DNA from: Pholiota molesta
Lineage: Eukaryota > Basidiomycota > Agaricomycetes > Agaricales > Strophariaceae
Direction of reading: 5' to 3'
Assembly: GCA_014925825.1 (NCBI GenBank)
Contig: JACGCK010000181.1
Coordinates: 25,357 to 89,356, forward strand
DNA length: 64,000 nt
In this document: positions 43,771-54,997 of the stretch, piece after piece
How the letters are laid out: every line of letters starts with the position of its first letter
How positions within the stretch are numbered: the stretch's first letter is position 1
Made by a program: the position numbers and the translations under genes
Notes under the pieces: model-generated
The model's input: only the letters and a program-made list of their open reading frames with translations
The model's database searches: none
What the model was told of the DNA's origin: nothing

Positions 43771-45059
43771 CCGCCAAATGAACAACAGCTCGATGGCATC
43801 TGGAGCCAAACATCGCTTGACAGCTATTTGATCAATGTGTGTTCGGCATAAATGGCAGGTTTCTGTTGCCTGATGCCGTACAGGGCCGTGTCAGCAATTC
43901 AGCAGCTTGCTCGCAGGTTTCATACCCAGCTCTGAATATCCTGAGGTTGTGATTTCCGTTAAATACTAAATCACCCTGTGTAGCTAAAAAATGAAGAGTT
44001 GAATAGCTTAAAATATAGTTATAGAGTACTCTGAAATTATTACATTGGCAGGAAAGTATGGATTGTGAGCTCAACGCGAAGGGGCCGTGCGTTACACTTG
44101 TTCAAAATCAACCAAGTCGTTTAAACTCCGACGGTTTACGTGTGACCAAATTTCAACCAGCGAAATTCAAACCGTCGTTCTCCCTTCAACCATTACTCTC
44201 GTCATTGGATTCTCTGCCTCTCCACCGTGTCTCTGTTATCCGTGTTTGTAGGCAGTGCCTGTCTTCTATCCTGCTGCTGCTGCTGTAATGCATCTGACAA
44301 ACCTGAACTGGCTCGACACGTCACCACTCTTGGTGTCGCTCACTGGTCTCGCAATGTTCTAACTTCTCAGAGCTCTCTCTAGTTCTCAACACTCACGTCG
44401 TGCATTTGGCTTACCTCTGTCACTCATATCTTGTGCTTATATCATCCCATTATATGTTTTTCTTTTAGAGCTTCAAGGGCCAGTACCGACACCACCTCAA
44501 CACCAACTTCCAAGGGCATCGTTCCGGCTATAGCGGGCAAATCACGGAACAACATAGCATGTGGGGGATATGAGTAGAGCTAGCTAAGGTAAGCCGTGCC
44601 ATTCTATCATCTAATATTGAAGTTGACAAAGATTCACAACCACAAATGCAGATTTTTGAAGGACGGCCTTGCACGCCAGACCATAGGTGCTGTGTTCTGC
44701 AGGGTATGTGTTGGCCTGGGGCCAGTCCATTCTGTTAATGTACACGTGCCGTAGATATATAGCAGGTACTATTACTCGTGTATTATCGATAGTCTGAATA
44801 TATATCATTGCTGTTATCCAGTCATTACTACTCTGCTTGGAAGTGTGTAATAAATGAAAAGTAAGGGAAAATGGAAAAATTGCTGCTAGCAGATGCCAGG
44901 ATCCAAAGCTGCGCCTCCAGCTGTCCACAGGTTTTGGGAAAATGTCATCGTCAGACCATCCTGGAGACATGGTGTCATTAGGCGGATCGTAGGCTGGGTT
45001 ACACATTTTCGGTCCAGATGGAACGATGTCCCTAGACCGGAAGCCGGCCTGTCTATGGA

Positions 45060-45883
45060 GATGAATCTGTCGATAGACAGACCGGGATTTCTCGCAGAAA
45101 TTCCTCGTAGCGCGCATTTCCCACGATATTCTTGCGGGAGCTCCCTAATATAGTAACTCGAAATCTGACCTCTCCTAAATGAAGTCACGTTTCTCACACC
45201 TGAGCGCGTCGCGACGCGTCGAGGAGAACCGTTGGAATCGTTGCTCGGATACTTCGGAGGCCATTTTCACTTGTATAAAGTCTCCTTAAGCTGTAATTCA
45301 CATGTTAAATGTCATAGGCTTCATAAATTCTGATAAGAGAACATAAAACATGTATTTTACTACAACTCAAGTGCATATATGCTGTTGTCACCTTGTCCAA
45401 CTAACCCAACGTTCATACAATACTCGTCGACGGTGGCCATGGTAAAATGGGCTGTGAAAAAGCCTAGCTACATCAGAGTTATGCCTTTACACTCACTCGA
45501 TGTGACTTTTAAATCCCACATCCGAGTCTGGAGTTTCAGCGCTTGCGCACTACTTCGTCTCTTCAACTGATATACGGTCTTCCATTGTCATGTCCGTTTG
45601 TATGCAATGGCTGTTGAAGAGTTGGCACAAGAACTGCTGAAGGGGGAAATAACTTGATGCTGTATCATAGCGCGATTGGGCGGGTGGTGGTGGTGTCAAT
45701 AGCGGTAAGGCGGGGACGATGGCGGCGATGGTTTGGCGACAGTAGCAGGGCAAACGACGAAAGGTTTAGGAGAGGTCAAATTTCGAGTTACTATATTAGG
45801 GTTCCCCGCAAGAATATCGTGGGAAATGCGCGCTACGAGGAATTTCTGCGAGAAAATCCGGCCTGTCTATCGACAGATTCATC
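45060..45883. repeat. Inverted repeat with 120-bp arms and 585-bp loop
   Basis: The arm 45060-45179 is repeated inverted at 45765-45883 with few mismatches; shared pieces include gatgaatctgtcgatagac, tcctcgtagcgcgcatttcc and taatatagtaactcgaaat. The loop has no recognised gene. This suits a foldback element or a short DNA transposon with long terminal inverted repeats. Confidence 0.8.
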
Positions 45884-46353
45884 TTCATACAGTGCCCATC
45901 ACCACCTCTCCAACACCTCCTTTTAGGTACCATAGAAATTTTTTCACGATTTCTCCGATTTAATTAGGAAGGAAACATGAGAAAAGAATGCGATTTACGT
46001 GTTTTCAGAGTTTTTCCCACGGTGTTTCACTTTTTTGGGCCATCGAAAAAAACTTTTTTTTGAGATATCTGCCGCAAAACTATGATACAAGCAAAATAAA
46101 GGTTTACAACATTTTCCGGGGTCATTATTCCATCTCTGAAAGCCAGTAATTGACCGAGATGTGGGGACGGACTCACACATGAGAGAGTTGGATCTGCGGA
46201 CCAGATGCACAATAATGCTAAACCAAAATTTAAACAAAAAGCTACAGTATTACACTTTCCCGCTGCCTGACGGACCACGGTGCAGCCTCCCTGTGCATAT
46301 TATAACTTTTTACAGTTCACCTCTGCCAATGAGATCAATGCAGATGTATGTTA

Positions 46354-46459
46354 CTAGTCTCGGACCAAACTCTCTTAACCGTCCCAATTCAGATGTGTCG
46401 GTGACTCTCTTAGCGGGCCCGACTAATTGGGACTGTTAAGAGAGCTGGTCCGAGACTAG
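46354..46459. repeat. MITE-like hairpin of 106 bp
   Basis: The arms ctagtctcggacca...ctcttaaccgtcccaatt and aattgggactgttaagag...tggtccgagactag pair over about 35 bp with a few mismatches, around a 35-base loop. It lies close to the right end of the unit 3 insertion, about 70 bases before unit sequence resumes. Confidence 0.8.
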
Positions 46460-46526
46460 GCCTACGATGTCCCTGACAGGTTTCCGAATCCAGGTTTCAG
46501 TCACATGTTTGCCATTTGGCGGTGTA

Positions 46527-48060
46527 GTGGCCATCGTCATAGACGCTGACTTTGAATGTCTCCCCGATGGCGCTAATGACGATGGTATTGGCATTCTCGC
46601 AACAGACAAGGCATGCGTGCTCCACATCGTCTATCAGGCCAAAGTGAGTCCCTAGCATCCCCATCCCATCCCATCCGCTCCGTCCCATCATCGCGCTCCA
46701 TCCTTCCCCCCTGCTCTCTCCCCACACCTTCCCTCCGATCTTACTCGGCCCTCTGCCATCCTCCACTGACCATCTTCCCTTCAGATTCTAACCATGTCCC
46801 CAAACCCGTCACAAAATCCATGTTCATAGAAAGCAAGACGGCTACTGTTTCCATAGCCAAAGTCCGTTAAACGACGCCCGCAACCCCCGTCGGCGAGTTC
46901 ACCCGCACTTTCAACGAACTCTAACGAACTCTTTCAGCTGTCTTCGACCAGGGCGTCAACTTCGCCTCAGATGTCATGGCTGCCAATCGCTCGTTTTGCC
47001 GAGCCAGAGCCGCAGAGTATGGGCGCAAGCGTGACGACGAGGATGGCGACGAGGCAGATTGCAAGCCCCAAGGACGAGGCGGGCCACGTCGACGACGAGG
47101 AGCAGAAAGGCGAGGAGGCAGGGAAGGACGAGGTTGATGACGATGTTGCGGATGAGGTTGGAGGCACGCCGGCACGATGAGCCATCTTCTTCGTCAACGG
47201 GGGACTCCTGCAACATCCCCAGAGCCATCCTAACCCACCCTCCTCTGCCTAGTCATTTCGCACTCTTCTGCACATGCGGTGTCTTTTGACGTCGGGCCCA
47301 TGTCCTCATTGACAAGCTCTCCCCTCGCCATCAGCCGCTCATGACTAATGTCCTTGCGCCGTAGCCACCGCACGATCCACGACGCTCGTATGCTACTTCC
47401 AGTCCTGGGGCCACTTGAAATGTATAACGAATGCACTGGCGTTATCACCGACGTTCGAACAAGTGCCGGGCATTGCACGCCTGCACGTGCATGGTGCGGA
47501 GGTGGAACGATGTTCGTCCGTTTTTCCCCTATCCGATGCAACGGTCAGACCGCATCAGACCTCTATACCCCGTCGCCATCACACTCTCCAGATGGCATAT
47601 GGACCCTGGCTACGTCATCGCCAGGTGCTGCTGGTGCGGGATTCTACACTATTGTGGCCACTTCCCAACGATCCAGAGTCCATGGCTTCTCCTTTGACGG
47701 CGATGCCCGCGTCCCAGTCTATGCGTTTTTGTTCTATCGTACAGTACGTATGCCTCTCGTAGTCCTTTATATGCGCCCGTTCTGACCTATCTCATCAGAA
47801 GCATCCTTCTGTTCTCCACGCCAACCTCGTGCGTTCTCGCAAATTCCTGGTCGTGTTCTTTGCATCTTCCCATCTCTGCGACGCATACCATGCTATACGG
47901 ATGCCCTGCGATGCGGGATCGATCTCATTCTCCTGATTTCCAAGTTAGGATGCCTAAGGAACATTGCGATAATTCTCGTCTTCTCCTCCCGTCGATCGCG
48001 CGATCCATACCTCTATCGTTTTCCTGTATGTGACGTTGTAATTCTCAGTCTGGGGACCAA
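46527..48060 (+). pseudogene. Plus-strand partner gene relic, proximal part, unit 3
   Basis: The second exon is best preserved here: it reads VAIVIDADFECLPDGANDD and continues to ATDKACVLHIVYQAK before a GTGAGT donor (46527-46644). The acidic stretch is near 47060-47160. The 55-nt intron is 47744-47798; the exon before it (FDGDARVPVYAFLFYRT) and the one after it (KHPSVLHANLVRSRKF, then FFASSHLCDAYHAIRM) join in frame, about 100 open codons in all. Stops elsewhere and the insertion in its first intron make the whole a relic. Family not recognised. Confidence 0.5.
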
Positions 48061-50710
48061 ACATCGCGAAGGCGATCAGGCCGTTCAAGCTGATCAGCCA
48101 TAATAATGGCTCCTTGGACGCCTGCAGGAATTCCAGTTCCTACTTTTTGTCTCCTGCTAAACTTCTTGCGTGCCTGCGGTGATGTCAACTTCGTCACGGT
48201 CCCGCGACATGTTATGCTGTTTCAGCGCGCCGAAAAATTCGTTCACGATATGTCGTACATGGTACCTCTGCCCATATCCACTCGCCCATCATCAACTCAA
48301 GTGTATGGGCCCCGCTGTCGGGTGGTGTGGGTAGCTGTAGCGAGACGATTGGCCGAACCCAAGGCCTTAGTAGGGGCGCCAAGGTGCTCTTCTATTCCTT
48401 TTCCCTGCTCCTGCTCGATGTTTTGGACACCCTAGTCATCTCATCCTTATGCTGTCTTGACCTGCTATGGGAACTCAATGTTTCAGCGCGACGCGAATTC
48501 TGTTATAAATCCTCGTTTCCCACATCTGCGATCGATTTCGCCTTCCTCTAATGACCTCGCTCGCGTATGGATGGTCGACGTCAACTCTGGGGTATATGAC
48601 CCCCCACGACAGGCGTCACGCGCCTCATGATCGTTGTCCGACTGACTCCTCCCGCTCCATCCTCCAATGTGAATCGACGCCAAAGTTCGTATTTCCAACG
48701 TTCCCTAGGAATCCAGTACTCGTATCACCGAAAGCATAGGACCCTTAAGTACTGGATTATGGGTGCGATGTGGATGAGGCAGCCTCGGTGCCTCGGTATC
48801 GGCATGTTCAACCGAGTAGGTGCTGACAATTCGATTGGGGACGACCTCATACGCCTTGTTCTGCGTTCCGATAAAGTCCCTACTTACCCTCGTCGCGCGC
48901 CGCTGACGAATCGGCCGATTTTGCACTACAACGCAGTTGCGCGACGACGCTCATTTGACACTGTCGAGTGCCAGTATAGGTTATGAATATTAAGTACAGA
49001 ACAGCTTCATGTGTATTAATGAAATTCAGAACGCTTCCGACTTTTCGGATCGCACACTGTCAGAAGTGTCTGGAGTGTGTGAGAGAGAACCCCAATAATA
49101 GACATTTCAATGACAATCTGATATTTCTCGAAGATCGTAAGTATCGGAATGGGGGGAAAGGGTCTTTGGGGCAAGCGGAGGAACGTTGAAGCAGACATTT
49201 CGAGGATATGTACGGCGCGGCTGAGTTGTGAGACTGAGAGGCTGTGCAGTCAGTCAACTCTGCTCACAATCAACTCGCAATGGAACTACCACGATCTCCG
49301 TCACCGCACTCAATGTCATCCTTGGATCACTGGTACATGTCCACGTACAGCTTATCCTGTTTGCACTCCTGGTCGATTACATAACATCCTCGTGGATGGG
49401 CTACTCCGACGCGTAACTTTTGATCCAACCCGTCACTGTCGCCGTGCCCACGCTGTTTCTTCGCCCTACCCCCTCCGTGAAGCCTCCTCCGCAGCCTGGA
49501 ATACCCAATAATCTTCTCCTGATACAGACGGCCGTTCCAAGGGCACGTTTCGACCAGGTGTCGTCTTGCCGCTGTTCCTCATAGCGGATATCGTACGATT
49601 AGACAAGCGATTAGATGGCCCCATCGACGTGCTTTTTTTTCGACTTTTGGACTTCCCTGGACCCGGAGCCTGACCTTCGATTACGCAATCATCCCTCCGC
49701 CCCTACCTCTAGACTCGCTACCCTACCTTCCGCGTAGCCCTTTGATGTGCCATCGTCCGACACCAGCCCCACCATGAAGTATTGTCCGCCTCATCAGAGT
49801 GCTCGAGCCACGATTCCTCGACTGTTTAATATTTAATTTCTGCTAGGGTCACCATTGGAGAGCATCGAGCTTCGTGATGCTCGTCTGCCGCTGTGGCGCA
49901 TTTTTACTAATGTAGGCGCTCTGTCCCATCTTTGTCTACCCGTGGATTGATTTTCTGTCTCTACAGATCTATCCAATTCAGGTGCCTCTTCGAAAGAAAA
50001 TTCAACCCCACCGTCGCCTATTTCTCAATGTATACCACCTTCCAGCGGCGCTGCACCCAATATTTGCACTTCATTGCGTCATTTGGCGAATAGCCCCGTC
50101 CGCTCACCACTCCCTCCAGTCCCTCCCTTCTTGTACATTTGCCCCCTATTCCAATCTCGACCCTCGTCCGCCGGCATGAACTCGATGCGAGTGGCCGACG
50201 ATGTCTTTACCACTGCGCTACTCCGATGGCAACTCACTTCGACTTTGTTTCTCTGCTCTCACCACACCTCCAGCAGCTGTCATCAGCGGCAATAGGCTCG
50301 ACCTCTATAGATGTTCAGCCTCCCCTTGAGCGTCAGAGTGAAGTAAGTACCTATATATGCTGTTGTACGACCCGAATCGCTCCTGATTTTTAGTCTGTTG
50401 GGCGATCACTTAGCATCAACCTGGAACGCGATAAGAGCAAGGTTCGGCGGCATATAGTAAGTGACTGTGGTCGATTTTTATTGCACGCGTGCTTATCTGA
50501 CTGCGAGTTGCGATAGCGCTTGTGTAGATGGACCTTACAACTGGATGTATGATTGTATCCGATGGTCACTCTGAATTCGGATCCATGACATCCCGATCTC
50601 AGAGATCACGACACCGACACGTAGCACGCGTTTGATGGGACGACCTCTTATTTCTCTTTACTTCAGGCATAAACGAGCGTCGTAAGTACTTTATGAACGA
50701 GATATCGCCC
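48061..50710 (+). pseudogene. Plus-strand partner gene relic, distal part, unit 3
   Basis: This has the same order of pieces as unit 1. A hydrophobic frame at about 49270-49416 contains LVHVHVQLILFALLVDYIT. The next hydrophobic exon (49521-49673) keeps GTFRPGVVLPLFLIADIV, but a deletion removes its second segment and leads to an early stop. Later exons follow to a GTAAGTACC donor near 50344. Product unknown. Confidence 0.4.
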
Positions 50711-51473
50711 ATCTAAGCTGATCCTTCTTGTCCAGGAAAGTTTCGTCTTTCTGCCTATTCCGCCTCCACTGTACTTCGAGGCAATGCGGCTCCTCCGACT
50801 TCGCCAGCATTATTCCAGACATTCTAAGGGTACGACCTCGTACGCTTCCATTTGCTGCCCTAGCTAAGAACCAATGGCTCGTAGTGATGTGCGTGCCACG
50901 TCGGGTTGAGTACCCAGAGCAGCACAAATTAAGGAGGTCGATAGTGGGTACTGCCCGCAGTGACTTACTCGGTATGACTGCCACCTTTTCGCTACATTCA
51001 CATTATTCCTATGATACGTGCTATCCTTTTCATCGTGCTTGATGTACATAGAAACTAATATGACAGTGGTCTCCCATCTGCGTGTACTTTGATGTACCGA
51101 GTTTTATGTACGTCAAAAACACTAATATAGTTGGAATTACATTTTCATTGAATGTTTCCTCGCATGAGCGACTATGTAAAATTTGCGCCATGATAATGAA
51201 AGATTCGTCACTCACCTCCGTCAAGCCGTTTTGCGTTCGAATTTGACCAGCAATCAAGAAGGTCGATTTCGATATACTGGAGTGTATACACGTTATTTAG
51301 AGCAGATTTTTAGATAGATCTCATTGCAGTTTTGTGTACCATTGCGGAAGACGCGAAGAGGACTCAAATCCACAGTGATTCGCTCGTTATCATGCTATGA
51401 TTCGAAAATATACAATGAAACGTCCATATCCAATCACGTTCGCACCGAGTACATGAGAATCACATAGCTACAT
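50711..51473. repeat. Array-unit boundary block, copy 4
   Basis: This unit 4 copy is slightly shorter than the others and ends directly before the NLR4 stop. No gene is seen. Confidence 0.75.
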
Positions 51474-54400
51474 TTATTCCTTCAAGGTGCGAGCCTCACG
51501 CACACTCTCCATCAGGTCCTCCGCCTCCCTGAAGGCTGCCTCTGCTTCTTCGGCCCTCTCCAGCATTTCGTACGCCTCGCCGAGTCGCTTGAGGTCAGTG
51601 GCCTGTTCGGAGACCCACTGCGCCTTGCGATGGAACTCGCGCGCTTCCTTGAATTTGTCGATTGCGAGATCGGCGTGACTCCGCTTCACGTGGAGGGTGC
51701 CGATGCTGCGAAGGATGTTGCCTCGCTGATATGAGCGTGTAAATCCGCTATTTTGACACTGAGCCATTGCTGCATCCAATGAGGCTTCTGCGTCTTCAAA
51801 CTCTCCTTTGACGATGTAGAGGTCTCCGAGGACCCAGAGTCGGTGTATTTCGACCTCGGTGCATGTGCCAAGATCTGGGATAGAATTAAGCGCCCGCTCC
51901 GCTTCGTCCAGTCGATTGGACTTGAAATATACAGTCGCTAGATATCCGAGAACCTCGGCCTGCTTGCCTTTGCGATCAAATCTTCGGAAGCGCTGAAGTG
52001 CATCGTCTAAAACGGGTTTGGCCTTGTCGAGATGATCGCCACAGATATAAAGCCATCCAAGCTGGGTCAAAATACAGGCTATCTGGACCACATCCAACTC
52101 CACCTTGGAGGATGCTGTGAGCAGTGCCTCTGCCGCAGACAGCTGGTCGGATTGGATGTAAACCTCTGCTAGGTCATTGATGGCAGTGAGCTGGTTAATG
52201 GGAGCATTCTGCTGCTTGAATATCATGAGGGCTTGCTGAACCTGCCTGGCTTCTGGAATCCTATCCATTGGAAGATATATGCCGCCCAGCATCCCTAGTG
52301 CAATTCCCTCCCCTATTGCATAGTTTATTTGTTTCGCAGTGTTTAAGGCTTCAGTGGCATATTTCTCGGCTTTGACTAGATTACCGTGGCTGAAGTGGAG
52401 ATTAGATAGGCTGAGAGCAACATTTGCTTGGCCTAGAACATCAGAGATATGTTGGTAGGCCTCCAGTGCATCCAATAAAGTAGCCTGTGCCTCCGTAAAT
52501 TGGCCCTGTTGCATGTACAGATCCCCAAGCCCTTCGTGAACCTGTGCTTGTCCCCGCTTATTGCCAGTCTGGGTATAGAGTTGAAGGCTTGTTTGGAATG
52601 CAACTTCTGATTGGTCAAGCTGCCCCATAAGGAAAAGCAGTGGACCAGAGCATTCTAATGCATGCGCCTCTCCATCCACATCTTTTGCTTGCTTGAAGAG
52701 TGCGGCAGCCTCTCTAAAATGAGTTTCGGCCTTTGTATGCTGGCCTTCAGAGTCATACAAGTCACCAAGTGACATAAGACATTTAGCATGTGGGATAGGG
52801 ATATTGACCGAATTTTCGAAGGCCATTTGAATGGTATCCCGGGATAGGTATCCAATGTAGTCAGACCACCTGGTAAGATAGGAAGTGGCATATATGAGGC
52901 GAGTGATGTCCTGGGAGTAGCCAACTTTGAATACTCTCTGAAAGACCAAGTGGATATTCTGGATCTCGGGAACAACCTGAGCATAACATTCTGCATTGCT
53001 GAGTCTTGTAAACTCTAACATGGTGATGTAATAGTTGGCGACATTTTCAAGCACCAGCAAGGTTTCGGGGAAAAGGAATTCATTGCAGAACAGTCTGATA
53101 GGTGAGAGCATTTGGAATCGGGGATATGTGCTAGTGTGGTCTACCCTAATCAAAGCAACAGCCCGCAGTGTTTCCAAAATTGTATGAAGGTCACTAATTC
53201 CGTACTGTTGGCTAGGCACGCCCGCTGATGTGTCGCCATCCTTGCTACATTGATCCGCTCGAGTGATGCGCTTTAGCACTGTCCGCAACTTTGGAAACCT
53301 CGTGTGGACGTCGGAGTCGACAGGCTCGGAGCTGTTGAGATGCTTCTGCAAGCTGGCTATGGCTTCGTTATTGAAGGGAAAGCCATTGGGAAGTAACGAC
53401 AACGCGGCCAGTACCTGTCGACAGGCGTCTGCGTCCTTTTTCATGCGAAAGCTGTTGACGGAGAGAACGATTGATCGATTCAGATTGGATTGGCGATCGT
53501 CGCCACCAGTGTGAATAACTTTAGTGTAATTTGCCGACCATCGGCCCCACAAGGACTCGGAGCTTTCGCCATCACGGAGGAGCGTCGAGACAAGTGTAAC
53601 TGCCAACGGAATGCCATCGATGGCATGTAGAAGTTGAAGAGTAAAATCGTCAACGGTATGATTGCTAGCAATGGTACGGAGTACATCCTTTGCGCCATCC
53701 AGAGATAGAGTCGAGAGAGGTGGGAGGAGTGGATTGGACCACATGACTTTCAAAGGTCGTTGTTCACCACGTATAGTTATGATGAGCGAAAAATTCGGGA
53801 TGTCGGCGATGGATTCCAGTAGTTCTTCAATTTTGTGCGCGTTTCAAATCCTTCCCAGGGAGTTTCGAAGTTGTCGAAGCATACAAGAGTGGTCGATGTC
53901 CCCAGCAGACGCCGTGCTGACGCGAGTATCGCAGACGGAGCCGCGTTGAGTCCGAGCATCGATCCAAATCCCAGCAGTAGAGAGTCGATGTTAGAAATAC
54001 CCTCGCAGGATAGAAAATATTGTGACTGGTAGCGCTCGATAATCTTTGAGTCATGGAGGATCATGCGGGCCAACGTAGTCTTCCCGAACCCGCCGCCACC
54101 TATGATCGCAATTCGAGAGGGTTCCGGCCTCAGAAGAATATTGAGCGCGAGATTTAACTGCTCTTCGCGCTCAACCATTAGGTGGGGTTTCGGAGGTAGG
54201 ACGTGATCAGCGCTATCGGTTGGTGCGCTGAGTTTATTTTAGTAGTGCAACTTCAAATAAAAGACATGTACGTACTTAAGCGCCATCGATTGAATCAAGT
54301 TCGTCGCTGAAGCAGCCTGCTCCAATTGAATAGCGACCAGAACATCCTACATGTGTTGAGCTCTGTTAGATATCCCAGCGGCCTCTGATTTGTGTGGCTT

Positions 54401-54997
54401 ACCAGAATGAGATTGATTTTCAATTCGTCGACACGCCGATCCAACGTGTTCAGTTCCTCCAACCCGCGGTTTATGAGCTTCGCCCATGGTTTTCGTAATT
54501 GATGTTTCTCGAGCTCCGTATACACAGCTGATAGGGTACTTTACGGAGTTGAGCATTGTACGCAAGAAAAACCATTGACCTCAACTTACCTTTTGCAATC
54601 CACGAGATGGCCCTCCAATCTGGCCAATTTCTCCTTTCCCTCGGATTTCGCAACGTCCTCGAGCCTTTCATAAATCGATTTTGAGATACGGAGCACTTTG
54701 TCGATGATCTCACGACAACGCTCCTTGTTTGCTTTGATTTCCTGAGAATTTGGTCAATATATCATATTTCGGAGTATATACGCTACATACATCTCTAATC
54801 TTTATGATCTGCAGAATGACCCCGGATAAAGCCTGAACGTACGGAACGTTCTTCAGCATCCCCCCGACTTCCTTCACGATGGCGGTGACACTGTTTACCA
54901 AACTGATGCCCGTGTCGACGGCGGCGTCAATGCTGGCACTGGTGGGAGCGGAAACTTCGGTCGACTGAGTAGCTTGAGGTTCGCTGGGAGTCTGCAT
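51474..54997 (-). pseudogene. NLR4: NLR gene broken by a single-base deletion
   Basis: Exons 54997-54791, 54741-54590, 54538-54403, 54346-54276 and 54227-51474 match NLR2 in number, size and splice sites. The start reads MQTPSEPQATQST and the P-loop GGGGFGKTT is intact. The exons sum to 3320 nt, one short of a whole number of codons. The loss lies at about 53828-53834, where NLR2 has ttcttccacttttg and this copy ttcttcaattttg. After Walker B (LVCFDNFETPW) the frame shifts and stops at 53777, predicting a 338-residue product of helical domain plus half an NB-ARC. Downstream, 759 codons of NB-ARC remainder and TPRs stay open, so the event is young, or it is a sequencing error. AATAAA overlaps the old stop. 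Confidence 0.88.

Larger units (their letters stand above)
43771..46526. mobile_element. 2.75-kb insertion in unit 3, type unknown
   Basis: Unit sequence stops after tctgacgcgta (about 43768) and resumes at about 46527 (gtagtggccatcgtcatagacgc); the other units are continuous there. The inserted DNA is AT-richer than its surroundings and holds no open frame I recognise. It includes a foldback pair (45060-45883), a hairpin (46354-46459) and a CTG repeat at 44271-44285. No transposase, RT or LTR is seen. It may comprise several nested short elements. Confidence 0.45.
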
